In this document: positions 1 through 12,910 of the stretch, piece by piece
How positions within the stretch are numbered: the first letter of the stretch is position 1
How the letters are laid out: every line of letters begins with the position of its first letter
Source: Flaccisagitta enflata
Taxonomy: Eukaryota; Chaetognatha; Sagittoidea; Aphragmophora
NCBI GenBank assembly: GCA_965153355.1
Contig: OZ231126.1
Span: 60,016,001 to 60,080,000, forward strand
Direction of reading: 5' to 3'
Length of the DNA stretch: 64,000 nt
Notes under the pieces: model-generated
Databases searched by the model: none
What the model was told of the DNA's origin: nothing
The model's input: only the letters and a program-made list of their open reading frames with translations
Made by a program: the position numbers and the translations under genes

Positions 1-53
1 ACTAAACAGTAAACACAGTTACTTGGTTTTTCTATATACTAGAATGGTTCCGC

Positions 54-174
<121 letters not shown>

Positions 175-178
175 TTAG

Positions 179-371
179 CTCCACTGATCGTTATTCTGAT
201 GGGCATACTAATGTGTTACGAGGAATTTTGGAAATGGAAATGGCAGACTGGCTAAACCAGTTCATCTGTAAATATGGGGTTTATTTTGAAAACGTAGCGA
301 TGGAAAATGGAAAACTTGGTTTGAAAAAAAAAGAAGAACAAGGCTGGCAAACACAGAGGCCACACTCGCGT
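179..371 (+). CDS. candidate internal exon, unknown protein
   Basis: I do not recognise the protein. The segment begins right after a CT tract ending in CCCTTTAG, a strong 3' splice site, and ends at the perfect donor GTAAGT at 372-377. One frame is open throughout, reading STDRYSDGHTN early, then GILEMEMADWLNQ, FICKYG and a basic KLGLKKKEEQ stretch. The composition is mixed, as expected of a soluble protein, with no membrane segment. The next 90 bp have no second exon and the intron would contain the MITE at 458-1060. The 193-bp length means the exon would change phase. The ORF runs on past the donor to a stop near 394, so an intronless reading is also possible. Both splice signals together make this one of the better exon calls in the window. 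Confidence 0.5.
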
Positions 372-457
372 GTAAGTTGCTTGTGGCTGGACTAAATCAG
401 AAGACAGGCAGCGGACCAATCGATGAGGTGGCATTTAAATGATCATGGCACCTGATA

Positions 458-1060
458 ACAGGGTGTCCAATAAATTTGGCAAAAACTGAAGTGCACTTAA
501 ACCATACTTATACGAGGCCCAGTAAGCTGAAATTTGGCATGTAGCCTCCCAAGTAGTTTTATTAGATGTCAAAATGCGTAATTTTTCATGTGGACTCCCT
601 TGGTTTAAAAGGCAAGGGATTATGCCTCAGACAAACTTTCCAATTTTTGGGAATTTTTACCAAGAAAACATGGAAGAGGATAGCAACTTACTAGACCTCT
701 TTGACATCAATTTAAGTACCTAAATGTGGTCAATCAATAGGTCAGTATACATCATTGAAGCAGAACAATCCTCTTTACTCAAAATTGGCTGTAAGCATTG
801 AAAAAATTCAGCCAGAATAACTTCAAATAAATGATCAGTTGTCTTTTGTTCTTCAAAGCTAATTTTCATGTGACAACTTCAAATGGACCTTTCCTGCCTT
901 GTTTTGACCTATTCTTATGGGTTTTTGCTGCCTGTTGGATGATAAGTACTTAAAACTAACCAACCATTATGGTTGACTATTTTTTGGATGAAAACAATCA
1001 GTTGAGCATAGCTTTTAGATGCTATCTTTAAGATTTTGCCAAATTTTTTGGACACCCTGT
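458..1060. mobile_element. mariner-type MITE, 603 bp, TA flanked
   Basis: The element starts ACAGGGTGTCCAA and ends with the inverted match TTGGACACCCTGT; TTTGGC/GCCAAA extends the terminal inverted repeat. It is flanked by TA at 456-457 and 1061-1062. CAGGGTG ends with TA target duplications are typical of Tc1/mariner elements. No transposase ORF is present, so it is non-autonomous. It lies in the putative intron downstream of the exon at 179-371. Confidence 0.75.
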
Positions 1061-2190
1061 TAATATCAAACTTAAGTCCCATTTTTTACACCATGGACTG
1101 ATTCTCAATGATCTCCGACACCAAGACTTTTCCAATTAAAAAATTCGCCCTCTGTCAAACCACCCTTATGGACATGGCCATTACCAAAACAGCGAGATTG
1201 AGGGAAAGTCATTCATACTGCAATGAGCGCACTCTGGCCCTAAATGACCACCTATCAAGCTCCTATATCTCAACTCGTAACCACCACCTTCCACCCTAGA
1301 GCGGTCTCAATTCTTTGAAGTTCAAAGACCAGTGTGTCAATCATAATTCGTGCTGAATTGCAAAGGCTCACATTTCAGACTCACATTTCAGACTCACATA
1401 GGAAGAAGGGGGGGGGAGTTGGATCGTTTCCGGAGAGGGATTTTCCCCCTTCGGTTTCTTCGAAGGGGTTAAAAGCTTTTCATTCCCTCCAACATTTTTA
1501 AAGATATTTCAGATCAAGAATTTCTCTTTTTCTCCCACTCAAAGAAAATATTGCATGTTGGGAGATCAAATGAAATGGAAGATATGTCGCCTCGTTTTTA
1601 GATACGTCCACTGTTTCATCTGTTGGTCCGTCCGTTGGTAGGTTCATTAGTAATACAAATCTCGTGCGGCGTTTACCAGCGGTTAGTCCTTGTGCGCCCA
1701 GTCATTCTTCAATAAGTTTTTGACGCTGCTTAAAAGAGTTTCCCCACCCACACATCTATCCAGTGCCATCTGGCCTTTAAATAAACGAATGTGCGATTTG
1801 ACATACTTAAACTCAAAGCCTGTAAAAAAATGTACATATGTGTCGACATAGCTAAAGGCACACCATAGATTGCATTCGACATAAAAACGCGTGTTTTTTT
1901 TTCACATTTTTTGTTATTTTTTGAAAAAATCACTTTCAAAATAATCGTGACAATAGAAAACCGTCATGCACCTTCCGACAAATATTTTCATACGTCAAGT
2001 TACCTTTTGTTCGCGTTTCTTCCTCGCTCCATCAGGTGAGACTTCCGCGGATAAAAGACGATCTCAGCTCTAGTCACGCTTTCCTCTATTCACCATCTTT
2101 GCTTCAATGTTCGACGCCGTTTTATAGTTTTATAGTTCAGAATCGATCTTTGCTCTTCTTTTCACATTTTTAAAGGGTTTTACGAGTTTT
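1061..2190. other. no gene seen; weak family B trace
   Basis: I see no convincing coding exon. Around 1594-1660 the sequence TTTTTAGATACGTCC followed by GTTGGTCCGTCCGTTGG resembles a decayed family B end (hairpin followed by GTCC/GTTG repeats). Confidence 0.4.
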
Positions 2191-2224
2191 TTGATCTTTA
2201 CTCGCTGCATCTTTTTTTTCCTCA

Positions 2225-2445
2225 TTGCTTCCTTTTGCCTTTCATCCTTCCTTCCTTCCTTCTTTTCCTCCTTCCTTCCTTCATTCTTTCATTCCTTCCT
2301 TCCTTCCTTCCTCTTTTCTTCCTCTATCTTCCTCTTCTGTTTCACCTCCTTCCTCTCCTTTGCTCTTCTTTTTATCCTCCTATTGTTTCCATCAATAGTG
2401 TTTTTTTTTTCTTTCTCTCCCTTTTCAATTTCCTTTTTTGAGCGC
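2225..2445. repeat. pyrimidine-rich (CTTC)n region
   Basis: Imperfect CCTT/CTTT tetranucleotide repeats and homopyrimidine runs. ORFs here are leucine/phenylalanine/serine low-complexity products and not credible genes. Confidence 0.9.
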
Positions 2446-2761
2446 GTCTGCGTACGAAATTACCGGTAGAGAGAGCGAAGGAGAGAAAAGAGAGTGTGCG
2501 TGTTTTTGCAGCTTCGCTTTTAAGCCGTAAGGGATGAGAGATTGTAGCGGAGATGATGGTTAAAGCGGAAGGTCTGGTATTAAGACAACATATGCGTTCT
2601 TTTTTCTTTTCTTTTTTTAATGTTAGAACGTCACCTCATGGCCACTCACATTTTTTCCAACTTTTTGTCTTGTACACTTTCAAGTATTCCCACATCGATC
2701 ATCGCTATTTTCACTAGATGGATTCATTATCATCGTCTCCGTCTCATTAAATCTACAACTT

Positions 2762-2895
2762 CGCCATTATCATCATCTTCATCTTTACCATTATCATCAT
2801 CCGCATCTTTGCCATTATCATCATCTTCATCTTTACCATTATCATCATCTTCATCCTTACCACTATCATCATCTTCATCCCCGTCATCACCATTT
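2762..2895. repeat. degenerate (ATCATC) / 18-24 bp repeat
   Basis: CATTATCATCATCTTCATC-type units recur about six times; trinucleotide-derived and imperfect. It encodes only serine/leucine runs. Confidence 0.85.
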
Positions 2896-3200
2896 AATCC
2901 TTGCTTATCATTAATTCACCACCTCCACCTCGGCCACCATTTTTTTACCATCGCCATTTTCAATTCTTATCGCCTCCCTCAGCAACGTTTACCAGCCGCG
3001 CCGCCAATCGGCAGGCTAAAGAAAAAAACGTAAAGAAAGAAGAGAAAAATGAGAAAGAGAAAAATTACGCGGCTCTCGTCGATTTCCCTTTTGTTCTTCA
3101 CTCATCGCAGATCCCTCCCTTGAAAAACGATAGCTTTCCTTTATTCTTTTTTATTTCCTTTTACGTTTTATTTTTTCATTTATTTGCTTAAAGATGGAGA

Positions 3201-3236
<36 letters not shown>

Positions 3237-3299
3237 TGTGTGACTGCTGATGTTTACCAAAGTTGGTATATGTATTTGCATTGTATTGCTGAAATGATG

Positions 3300-3500
<201 letters not shown>

Positions 3501-3740
3501 GACTAGTTCACTCAGGCCACGTTGTAGATAAATGATGCATGAATTTGGCCTTGATGGACACACCTCCTTCATGAAGAAAAGCACAGGCTTGAAGTCCGGG
3601 TGAGTGCCTTGGCGATTTCTAATTTTCGTGTGGTTTTTTTTTGCGACTCCACGTCCAACTCGATGACCGACCTGAGAGAGAGAAAATGGAGGAAGAGAAC
3701 AGAATGTAAGATTTTAATCGATCATTGATGATCATTTAAA

Positions 3741-3955
3741 GGCGTGTTTCTAGGGAAGATGAAAAACGCGTTTGTTCCCGTGAAACGCGATAACAGCGTG
3801 AACACATATTCAAGAATTTCAACTGTCTCACGAGGGAGTGGGCGAGCGAGCCCGAGAACGGAGCGCTGCGAGCGAAGTAAGCGGTGTGAGCGAACGAACG
3901 TAGCGAGCGACCGAGTGGCCCTTTCAAAACGCGATCGTCTTTGACTAGAAACGCC
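3741..3955 (-). mobile_element. family A short TIR element, copy 1
   Basis: Ends are GGCGTGTTTCTAG and, inverted, GGCGTTTCTAGTCAAAGACG. The interior has the family's fixed landmarks: AACGCGTTTGTTCCCGTGAA, GTGAACACATATTCAAGAAT, a purine-rich block built from GAGCGAGCG/GAGTGAGCG words, and a CGATCG-containing end. Six good copies occur in the window, so it is a mobile non-autonomous element. A clear target duplication is not visible. The conserved pseudo-ORF across copies reflects shared DNA and is not evidence of a gene. Confidence 0.75.
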
Positions 3956-4297
3956 CCCTTTATTCATGATCGTTGATGTACGACTTTTATCGATCATTTT
4001 GGATGTTTCACCTCATGTTTACCAATCTCAATCTCAATATCTAATCTTGTAATCTTTCCATCATTTATGAATTTATGAAAGATTCGTACATTCACGCGTT
4101 CAATATTTCATAGTGCGTGTGTGCGCGCGGGGGGGGGAGGGGTTTCAAAAATCAGTAAACAATGTCCCTCTCTCCCAAATCATTTATCATGACAGTTTTG
4201 TGAAATGGTGAACATAGACCTTTTACGGAAAATGACGGTAGACAGTGTCTACTAAACACGGTTAGATATTTGTCCCTTTCTTCAACACTCAACAGTT

Positions 4298-4501
4298 ACA
4301 TTGATCAAACATGGTCTTCATATCTCAAGACACATTAATCAAACATGGTCTTCATATCTCAAGTTACATTGATCAATTATGGTGTTCATATCTCATGTTG
4401 CATTGATCAAACATGGTCTTCATATCTCAAGTTACATTGATCAAACATGGTCTTCGTATCTCAAGTTACATTGATCAAACATGGTCTTCATATCTCAAGT
4501 T
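4298..4501. repeat. 34-bp minisatellite, about 6 units
   Basis: Units read ACATTGATCAAACATGG followed by TCTTCATATCTCAAGTT, repeated about six times head to tail with a few substitutions. Each unit contains the palindrome TTGATCAA. Confidence 0.92.
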
Positions 4502-5125
4502 TAGACAGGAATTGGTGACCCTTTTCTAAATGATACATATCTTTTGAAAAGTCTTGTGATAAGTTTTGAAAAGGGATGTTTCTTTCAGAATTTTTAAGGA
4601 TAGTTGCGATTGGTCCGGATTAAACACCATTGAGAGCTCCAAAGGCTCTTGTCCTTAATGTAGCGTGGAGTAGTTATGTTGTCCAACTTTCATGTTGACT
4701 GTTATTTTATACAGATGCATGAGGTGAAACTTTCATTCTATCATGCATCATATGTCTCGCTTGATGAAGCTTTCATCTCATCACTGCAACTCCTAATTTA
4801 CATTTCTTTCAGCCAATTTCTAATTCGCTGACTGAAAGCTCTGTGCGCTTAGAGTTAGACGTCTAGACGTCATCAAAGTTTGACGAATTAAAATTTTTCT
4901 TTCAAGCCATTCATTCATCCATCCAAGCATCGACTTGGGTTTTTCTTCATTGGATTCAGTTCACATACGGGGGAAGTCTGATTCTGATGTATTCTATATA
5001 TTGCAGATCTCTGTAACCTCACCAGAATTTGATCCTCGTCTATTTCATGTTGAATTTCTGGAAAATGCAACTCGGATATAAAATGCTGAGTAAAGTCTAA
5101 AGAGCGTCGACATAAGCTTATGCGT
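4502..5125. other. no feature recognised
   Basis: AT-rich single-copy-looking DNA. I found neither a splice-bounded ORF nor a transposon end. Confidence 0.4.
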
Positions 5126-5127
5126 TT

Positions 5128-5625
5128 TTAGAAGCCGCTATGTCGGTCTGTCGGTCGGTTGGTCTGTCGGTAACTTTTTTGAAATAAAGTTTAAATCTTC
5201 ATTTTAAAGGTACTTTAGGGTACTTCAGGATACTTTAAGGTACTTTAGGGTACCCTAGGGTACTTCAGGGTACTATAGGTATCTAAGGTTACTTTAGGTA
5301 CTTTTGGGTACTTAAGGGTTCTTCAGTGTACTTTAGGGTACATTAGGTACTTAAGGGTACTTTAGTTTACTTTAGAGCACTTTAGATACTAGATAGATTT
5401 AGATACTACTACTAGATAGATTTAGATACTGTTTTAGAGCAATTTAGATACTAGGGTCGTTTAGGGTACTTAAGGGTACTCTAGGGTACTTTAGGTAGTT
5501 TAGGTACCTTTACCTTTATTACCTTTACCTTTATTACCTTAATTACCTTGATTACCTTTATCACCTATATAACCTTAATTACCCTAATTACCTTTATTAC
5601 CACGCGACTAAGGTTTGTTGACCTT
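5128..5625 (-). mobile_element. expanded family B derivative
   Basis: The left side (TTTTTAGAAGCCGC, then GTCGGTCTGTCGGTCGG) and the right side (CACGCGACTAAGG then TGACCTT) match the two ends of family B, for example the copy at 16346-16588. Instead of a short middle, it holds a degenerate roughly 10-bp array of GGTACTTTAG words (about 5205-5515) and an ACCTTTATT array (about 5515-5600). Confidence 0.5.
5205..5605. repeat. degenerate GGTACTTTAG and ACCTTTATT arrays
   Basis: A roughly 10-bp unit repeats about 30 times with frequent one-base changes, followed by TTACCTTTA-type units. The two arrays are partly complementary (TTTAGGTAC versus TACCTTTA), so they could fold on one another. Confidence 0.85.
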
Positions 5626-6149
5626 ATTTCTTTTTCAGCTTTAATAAATGACTCTCCATTGAATAAAGAGCTTCACTGTGTCCGAGTTAAAATAAGCTAA
5701 CCCCTCTAAAGTAATAAACCAATTATCAAACACGATTCAACCGAACCCATGCATGAACCCGAACAAATTTGACAGTCACTTTTGACAGTTTCCTTCTCAT
5801 TTGCAAACAAGCGCTTTTAACCAAGATCCATTGCGGTGTAGTCCCCTACTGACCTCCGTGCACTCACAGTAGCGTACCAAACATGATTTTAAGTTTGCTC
5901 CCTAGCTTAGTTTGTCCCTTCGATACGGCCACATGACAAACCATCACAATCTGAGACACCATATAGACTCCAAGCTCTCTTTATCGGCGCCGCTTCCCGC
6001 CCCCCCCCTCGCATACCGTCTTCCGCCCCCGCTCTTAGACTACAGACGCGCGCCTTGTCACATTCAATACCGCAAATTAATGATGAACGCGTCCAAGCTC
6101 GAAACGCGCTCTTTTCAGCTTCCCTCTCTTTCTCAGTCTCTCACCCCGT

Positions 6150-6830
<681 letters not shown>

Positions 6831-7474
6831 TCATTCCCTTTATATTGTAAGTGGCCTAAGGCCTCTTTGCGCGTTAACTAAACGAACGAGTGATAGACAA
6901 TTGATGAGCTAAAACTCCAAAATGAAGTCCATGTTCGGGGGCGTGTTGCAACCGAGTGAGAGTCCACATGCAATCGACCAACGGATCTTTGAGAACCATT
7001 TCTACGCGTCAGAAATTCCTTCCCATGTGAGATGTAAAAAAAAAAAGAAAATAGGAACTAATATGTAGCTCAATTGGATAACGAGGCATCCCTTATCCAT
7101 CCTGCCTGTAGCATGAGCCAATCACCATCCCAATGAAACTTTTCAGAGAGAGTGCTCATCTTTCTTTTTCATCATCCATCCCCCAACGAATTGACCAATG
7201 ACCAATCCCATCCATATCCCTTATTGCAACCACCCAAATCCTCACCCCTTCCCAGCTCTTTTACTGCCATAAGACCATCGCCTAAATTCGCTCAATCATT
7301 CCCCCCTCTTCATAACCTACCTCCCCCTACCCCCTCCCTCCCAAAAAAAAACATGCAACGCCTCATTCACCATCCGAATCCAATAAACTTAGACGTCAGA
7401 GCGTTTATATTTCCCCCGGAAGAAAAGAAAATTGCCAATCATCGGACTCTCGCTTCTCTTCTTACCCAAAACCA

Positions 7475-7676
<202 letters not shown>

Positions 7677-7679
7677 TAG

Positions 7680-8335
7680 GTGTGTGAGCAGTCCTGTAGA
7701 ACACAGAGGACTTTTGTTTTGTCACGTTGGTTAGTTCGTTCGCTCGTTCGTTAGTTCGTTCGTTGGATGGTTCGTCCCCCTCATCCCAGGCTCCTAGGCC
7801 TCAATCTGGGCTCTCAGGCTTCAAATCTGGCCTCTCACTCAAATTAACAAAAACAGTCTTACCTCTCCCAGGCCTGCGTCCAACCTCTCAGGTCTCAGCC
7901 CGGCCTCTCAAACACAATCTTCACCTCTCAAGCCTCAAATCCAACCTCTCAGGCCTCAACCTGGCCTCTCAGGCCTCAGCTTTCAGCTTCTCAGGCCTCA
8001 AACCTGGCCTCTCAGCCTCCTTTGTGCTCTCAGGCTTCAAATCAGTCCTCTGATATCAAGCCTTAATCAGAAAACTCCCAAGCCTCAAGTGCAAACCTCA
8101 GCTCAGGTGGCATTCTCAGGCACCCATCGCGTCTTAGACCTCAGTTTGGCTCTTGGAAGCCAGTCAGCCCTCTGCCCATCTATCCATCTCTCAGCCAGGT
8201 GGCAAGAAAGTCCCCCTGTGTTCTACAGGACTTCGTCCCCTTCGGGGCCGCTGCCCTGCTTCCCCTCCCTCCGATTCACAATTACTCAAAGCAGGGCAAC
8301 GGGTATCGCTGACCACATATTGCCCTTGGGCGACC
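7680..8335 (+). mobile_element. family G element with inner tandem array, copy 1
   Basis: The left end carries GTCCTGTAGAACACAG. Near the right end, at about 8216, stands its inverted match CTGTGTTCTACAGGAC, followed by the landmark GGGGCCGCTGCCCTGCTT. AAGCAGGGCAACGGGTATCG and CTGACCA complete the end. Between them lie about 20 degenerate units around TCAGGCCTCAAATCTGGCC. Four copies of this architecture occur in the window. The CTGCCCTGCTT and AAAGCAGGGC arms could form a hairpin. No protein is encoded; the class is unknown. Confidence 0.6.
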
Positions 8336-8396
8336 TGTTCTTCTTGTTCTTCCTCTTCTTCTTCTTCTCCCTCTTCTTCTTTTACTTCTTCTTCAG

Positions 8397-8487
<91 letters not shown>

Positions 8488-8632
8488 CTTTTTCTTTTTC
8501 TTTTTCTTTTTCTTTTTCTTTTTCCTCTTCTTCTTATTCTTCTTCTTCTTCTTTTTCTTCTTCTTTTCCTTTTTTCCTCTTCTTTTTCTTTTTCTTCTTG
8601 TTCATCTTCTCCCTCTTCTTCTTCTTTCTAAG
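8336..8632. repeat. (CTT)n-(CT)n-(CTTTTT)n pyrimidine tract
   Basis: Compound pyrimidine tract directly after the G element. No coding signal. Confidence 0.95.
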
Positions 8633-9078
8633 AAAAATTGAGGAGAGAAAAACAACTTCTCCACGGCTCAACGCTCAATGCATGTCAATGGCGATTGTGT
8701 GACGGTGCGCGAACTAAACGATATCCGACGAACCAACCAACCATAAAATAACCACCACCAGCAAAAAGCGAAATTGACGCACGTACGCGAGGTTGTTGGC
8801 GCGACAAGGCGTTTATGAGAAAATGGCGCCAGTGGGCCCGTGTGACGGCGTGTCGTGTGCGTGCGGGACCTAATGAAATACGCGCAAAAGGCACACACAC
8901 ACTCACACATACAGTAAAACACACATGCACACGGCCACTTATTCCGTACGTGTTTATAACGGGTTATAAGTATGCTTCCCCACGTGGAGGTCAACGTCAA
9001 AAACGAGATGAAAACGCACGTGCTCGAGGGACACTGACACAGTGCGAGGGAGGTGATCATAGTTCGAAGCGGTCGAAA

Positions 9079-9200
9079 ACGCGCCACAACTTGACAAGAG
9101 CGTACACGAGGGACGGACATATATGGTTCGATGGTGAAAGGTAATTGTAGTTACACGTGGGACAAGTTGAAAAGAGCTTGCACGGGGGACGGACACTTAA
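9079..9200 (+). repeat. dispersed GAGCTTGCACGGGGGACGG motif
   Basis: ACAAGAGCGTACACGAGGG at about 9090 and ACAAGTTGAAAAGAGCTTG at about 9161 are related. A further copy, ACAAGTTGAAAGGCGCTTG, lies at about 12582, just beyond the other side of element H. Confidence 0.5.
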
Positions 9201-9548
9201 TACGCCGCTCAATGGTCGAAAGAAAGAGAGAAGAGAGCGAGGGCGAGGGCAGTGGCGGGAGGAGGAAGAGGAGGAAGAGAGAGAGGGACAGCAACACGCG
9301 GCGGAAGGGCTGGGGCACGCGAAAGAGCCAGAGGCAGAGACTGAGACAGAGAGGGGCAGAGAGACAGAGGCACATGGCGAACGAGAAATCGCAGTTGGCC
9401 GCGTGAGTGGGTAATGCTGCCGAGAATTCTCGGTAGCATTAACGATGTCATTTTGATATTTTCTTGCTATAGAGAATTCTCCATAGCATAAGAATCAATT
9501 CTCAGTTATGATGATAATTGTAAAAAATAGTTGTTATTGAGAATAATT

Positions 9549-9552
9549 TTTT

Positions 9553-9643
<91 letters not shown>
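9549..9643. repeat. (CT)n microsatellite in left arm of H
   Basis: Pure CT tract; the inverted GA counterpart is at about 12338-12375 in the right arm. Confidence 0.97.
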
Positions 9644-9648
<5 letters not shown>

Positions 9649-10068
9649 ATGTTAGTTTAATGAACAAGTGGGACAGAATGCCTTAAAAAAAAAAGATATC
9701 AAAACCTTAAAAAAATGAGAATATTACAGGTTTTTTATAGAAAATATTTTTTCATCAAACAAAGTTTTATAGATTTTTTTGTCAAATCTTTTTCATTTCA
9801 TCTTTGTTATCAAAATTTTTAGGATAAATTCCATTTATTTAGAAGTGATTTCACCTTTTTTTTGGGAAAATCTCGTTATTTAGATTTTTCTAAGTCGCGT
9901 TACTTAGAATTTCACACTTTTCTCATAAGTCAGATTCTATGTTATGAGAATTTGACAATTTTGTTATTTCTCATAACTCAGATTGTCTGTCTTTCTATCT
10001 CTTTCTCATAACTTAGATTTTTCTCTAAATTCAGTGTTTTTGTTGCTCTTTGTCTCTCTTTCTCCTTT

Positions 10069-10218
<150 letters not shown>

Positions 10219-10253
10219 TCTTCCCACTTGTCTCACTCAAACCCTATAGTATA

Positions 10254-10371
10254 GTTGTCCAACGAGAGTTTCTTTTCGCCGGGGGGTTTTCCAGGACCAG
10301 TGGCCTTTCTGAACACGGACCATCTTGTCGTAGGGTGGCCGGGGGGGGGAGAGAAGAATGTGGAGGATGAG
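10254..10371 (+). CDS. weak candidate exon in centre of H
   Basis: After acceptor-like CTATAGTATAG one frame reads LSNESFFSPGG then VAFLNTDHLVVGW and EKNVEDE, ending at donor-like GAG|GTGAAA at 10372. I do not recognise a domain. Runs of G make parts low-complexity, and the opposite strand is open as well. It would precede the tetraspanin-like exon at 10890 in the same orientation, but I cannot show that they are spliced together. Confidence 0.25.
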
Positions 10372-10889
10372 GTGAAAATTACAATACGCAAGCAGGCCCG
10401 GCCAGCGATATGGCAGGCCCCTCTGCTGGCTCCCTTGGTTGGACTCCCCTCCCCCTTCAGCCCCCTCCTTTACTCCTAATATTTCAACTATTGCAATATT
10501 TTTCACTGTTCCAGTGCTGAAACTTCAGCCACCTGAACTTGTAACTTGGATAGAACCTTTCTTTTTTCATTTTCTTATCATTTTTTGTTTCTATTTCCCC
10601 TTTTTTTTTCTCTTTTCTTTCTTCTTATCTATTTTTTTTTCTTTTTTTTTTCCTATTTTTTTTTCTTTTTGTTTCTTTTTTTTTTTTTGTTTTTTTCCTT
10701 TTTTTTCATTTTTTTTTCCGTTTTTGTTTTTTAACTTTTTTTTTTGTATTATAGAGGCTCTCACAGGTCTCACTGGTGCCCTGGCCTCCCATCTCAGATG
10801 GGGTAAACCCCCTCTGGCCAGGCCTGCATCCAAGGATTGCATATGGTTAGCAGTATCCATCGCCCTGCTTCATTGCTGTTTCATGGTAG

Positions 10890-11076
10890 TGAGGTCAGAC
10901 CAGGGACATATGTAATGGTTCACTCCTGTGTTTGCCGCTGCCTAAAAAGTGCTTACTCTGTTGGCACCATCAACATCATCTTCATCATCTTTGGTTTCGC
11001 CGTGATAGAAGTTGCGATTCAGGTTGTCATCTTCATCCTCTCCCTTACATTTAGAGACATGATTGGTGGCCAGTGA
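10890..11076 (+). CDS. possible tetraspanin-like C-terminal exon
   Basis: The frame after acceptor CTGTTTCATGGTAG reads EVRPGTYVMVHSCVCRCLK, a linker SAYSVGTIN, then a hydrophobic helix IIFIIFGFAVIEVAIQVVIF and a short tail ending FRDMIGGQ with a TGA stop. A cysteine cluster before a last membrane helix with a central Glu, followed by a short cytoplasmic tail, is the layout of the end of the large loop plus TM4 in tetraspanins. This is resemblance by pattern only: the CCG motif and earlier helices are not visible. The same frame has a stop (TAA) at 10804-10806, so any exon must start after that. The segment lies within the unique centre of the inverted-repeat element H, so it may be a captured gene fragment. 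Confidence 0.35.
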
Positions 11077-11423
11077 AAAATCATTACAAAGTGGGGACTA
11101 AATGAACAGAAGAATTGAGGAGGGAGGAATTTGTATTTATCCATTGGGTAGTTCTTTTATCAGAACAGGTCAACAAAAGCATTCAGTTACTTTGTTACTT
11201 TGTCACAATGTTACTGCATTGCATCAGTCTGTGGTATTTGGTGGAAAAATTAATGTCATGTGTCAACAATTACAAAATTGTGATTTTACCTTGGATGATA
11301 GGGCCAAGCTATTGGTGACATTGAGTCAATGAGCTAGTTGTTGGCTCTGTCAGGAATACTAATCAATGGACAGAATTCTACCTCCCAAGAAAATTTTTAA
11401 TTTTTATTTTGCTATTTTGCCTA

Positions 11424-11461
11424 AGAGAATGAGAGAAAGAAAGAGAGAGCAAGAGCAAGAG

Positions 11462-11519
<58 letters not shown>

Positions 11520-11545
11520 GGAGAAAGAGAGGGAGAAAGAGGCAG
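11424..11545. repeat. (GA)n tract in right arm of H
   Basis: AGAGAGA with AGAGCAAG and GGGAGAAAG interruptions; mirrors the CT tract of the left arm. Confidence 0.95.
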
Positions 11546-11984
11546 ACAGATAAACAAGAGGGGGGAATGAAATAATAGGGAAAAATTCTCATAACTTAGA
11601 TTCTGAGTAATGAGAAAAAGATAGAAAAATAGACAATCTAAGTTATGAGAATAAAATTCTCATCACTAAGAATCTAAATGATAAGAATTTCAAAATTCTT
11701 GCCACTCAGATTCTAAGTAACACGACCTACCCTTTTTTTTCTAATCAGAGAGAATTTTCAATGATTTTTGTTTTCATGTTTACATTTACAATTTTGATTG
11801 TCAAAAATATTTTTTCATAAACAGATTTGATAATTATATTGAGAATGCCATTATCTTCAAAGGCAGTTGATTTGTTTTTTCAATTGTTAATTTTTGCCTG
11901 TCTTTAATTAGAATTATTTTGTTCTTTGATTTTTTGTTGCACTAATGAAAAGACATATTACACTCAAGTAAACAGATGAAAAAG

Positions 11985-12297
11985 ATATTGAGAAAAAGAA
12001 AAAGAAAAAAAGGAAGAATGAATAAAAAGAAAAAAGAAAGAAAAAGAAAGAAAAAAAAGAAGGAAGAAAAAAGGAAGAAATGAGAAAGAAAGAAAAAAGA
12101 AAGAAAGAAAGAAAAAGAAATAAAAGGAAGAAGAAAAAGGAAAAGAAAGAAAAAGAAGAAGAAGAAAGAAAAAGAAAGAAAAAGAAGAAAGAAGAAGAAA
12201 GAAAAAGAAAAAGCAAAAAGAAAAAGTAAGAAGAAAAAGAAAAGAGGAAGAAAAAAAAGAAAAAGAAAGAAAAAAGAAAAAGAAAGAAAAAAGAAAA

Positions 12298-12382
<85 letters not shown>

Positions 12383-12415
12383 GAAAAAAAAAGAAAAGAA
12401 AGTAGGAGGAAGGGC
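11985..12415. repeat. purine (GAAA)n/(GA)n tract
   Basis: About 430 bp almost entirely A and G, mixing AAAGAA, GAAA and GA units. Its Phe/Ser ORFs are artefacts. Confidence 0.95.
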
Positions 12416-12657
12416 AGAGAAAAAGATAAACAAATTCTCAATAGCAAGAATCAAATTTCTCTTACCATTTTAACGCTACCGAGAATTCTCGGTAGCGTGA
12501 AAATCCCCGATTCTCGGTAGCGTGAATTCTAAGAATTCTCGCCAGCATTAAACTCCCGGCCGCGTAGATTGTGCCAGCTCGGAACAAGTTGAAAGGCGCT
12601 TGCACGAGGGAATGGAAACTGGGCTGACGGGACCGACAGAAGCAATCATATTCGTAG

Positions 12658-12910
12658 GGGGCGTTTCTAGTCAAAGACAATCGCCTTGAACCTGCCACTT
12701 GGTCGCTCGCTACGTTCGTTCGCTCGCACCGCTTACTCCACTCACTCGCTCCGCAGCGCTCCGCTTCGCTACGCTCGCTCCATTCACAGGCTCGCTCACT
12801 CACTTCGCTGACTCCCTCATGGGACAGTTGAAATTCTTGAATATGTGTTCACACTGTTATCGCGTTTCACGGGAACAAACGCGTTTTTGGCGCTCACTAG
12901 AAACACGCCC
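12658..12910 (+). mobile_element. family A short TIR element, copy 2
   Basis: Begins GGGGGCGTTTCTAGTCAAAG and ends CTAGAAACACGCCC; same internal landmarks as the copy at 3741 but in the opposite orientation. Confidence 0.8.

Noticed and set aside
3722-3997. Recurring 60-170 codon frames with similar protein sequence at six loci
   Set aside because: They coincide exactly with family A copies; the frame is shared because the DNA is shared, and it is interrupted or shifted between copies.
4298-4501. CRISPR array
   Set aside because: The 34-bp units are directly contiguous with no unique spacers, and the window is eukaryotic.
7066-7110. tRNA-like D-arm phrase GTAGCTCAATTGGATAAC
   Set aside because: No matching acceptor stem, anticodon arm or T arm follows at the right spacing.
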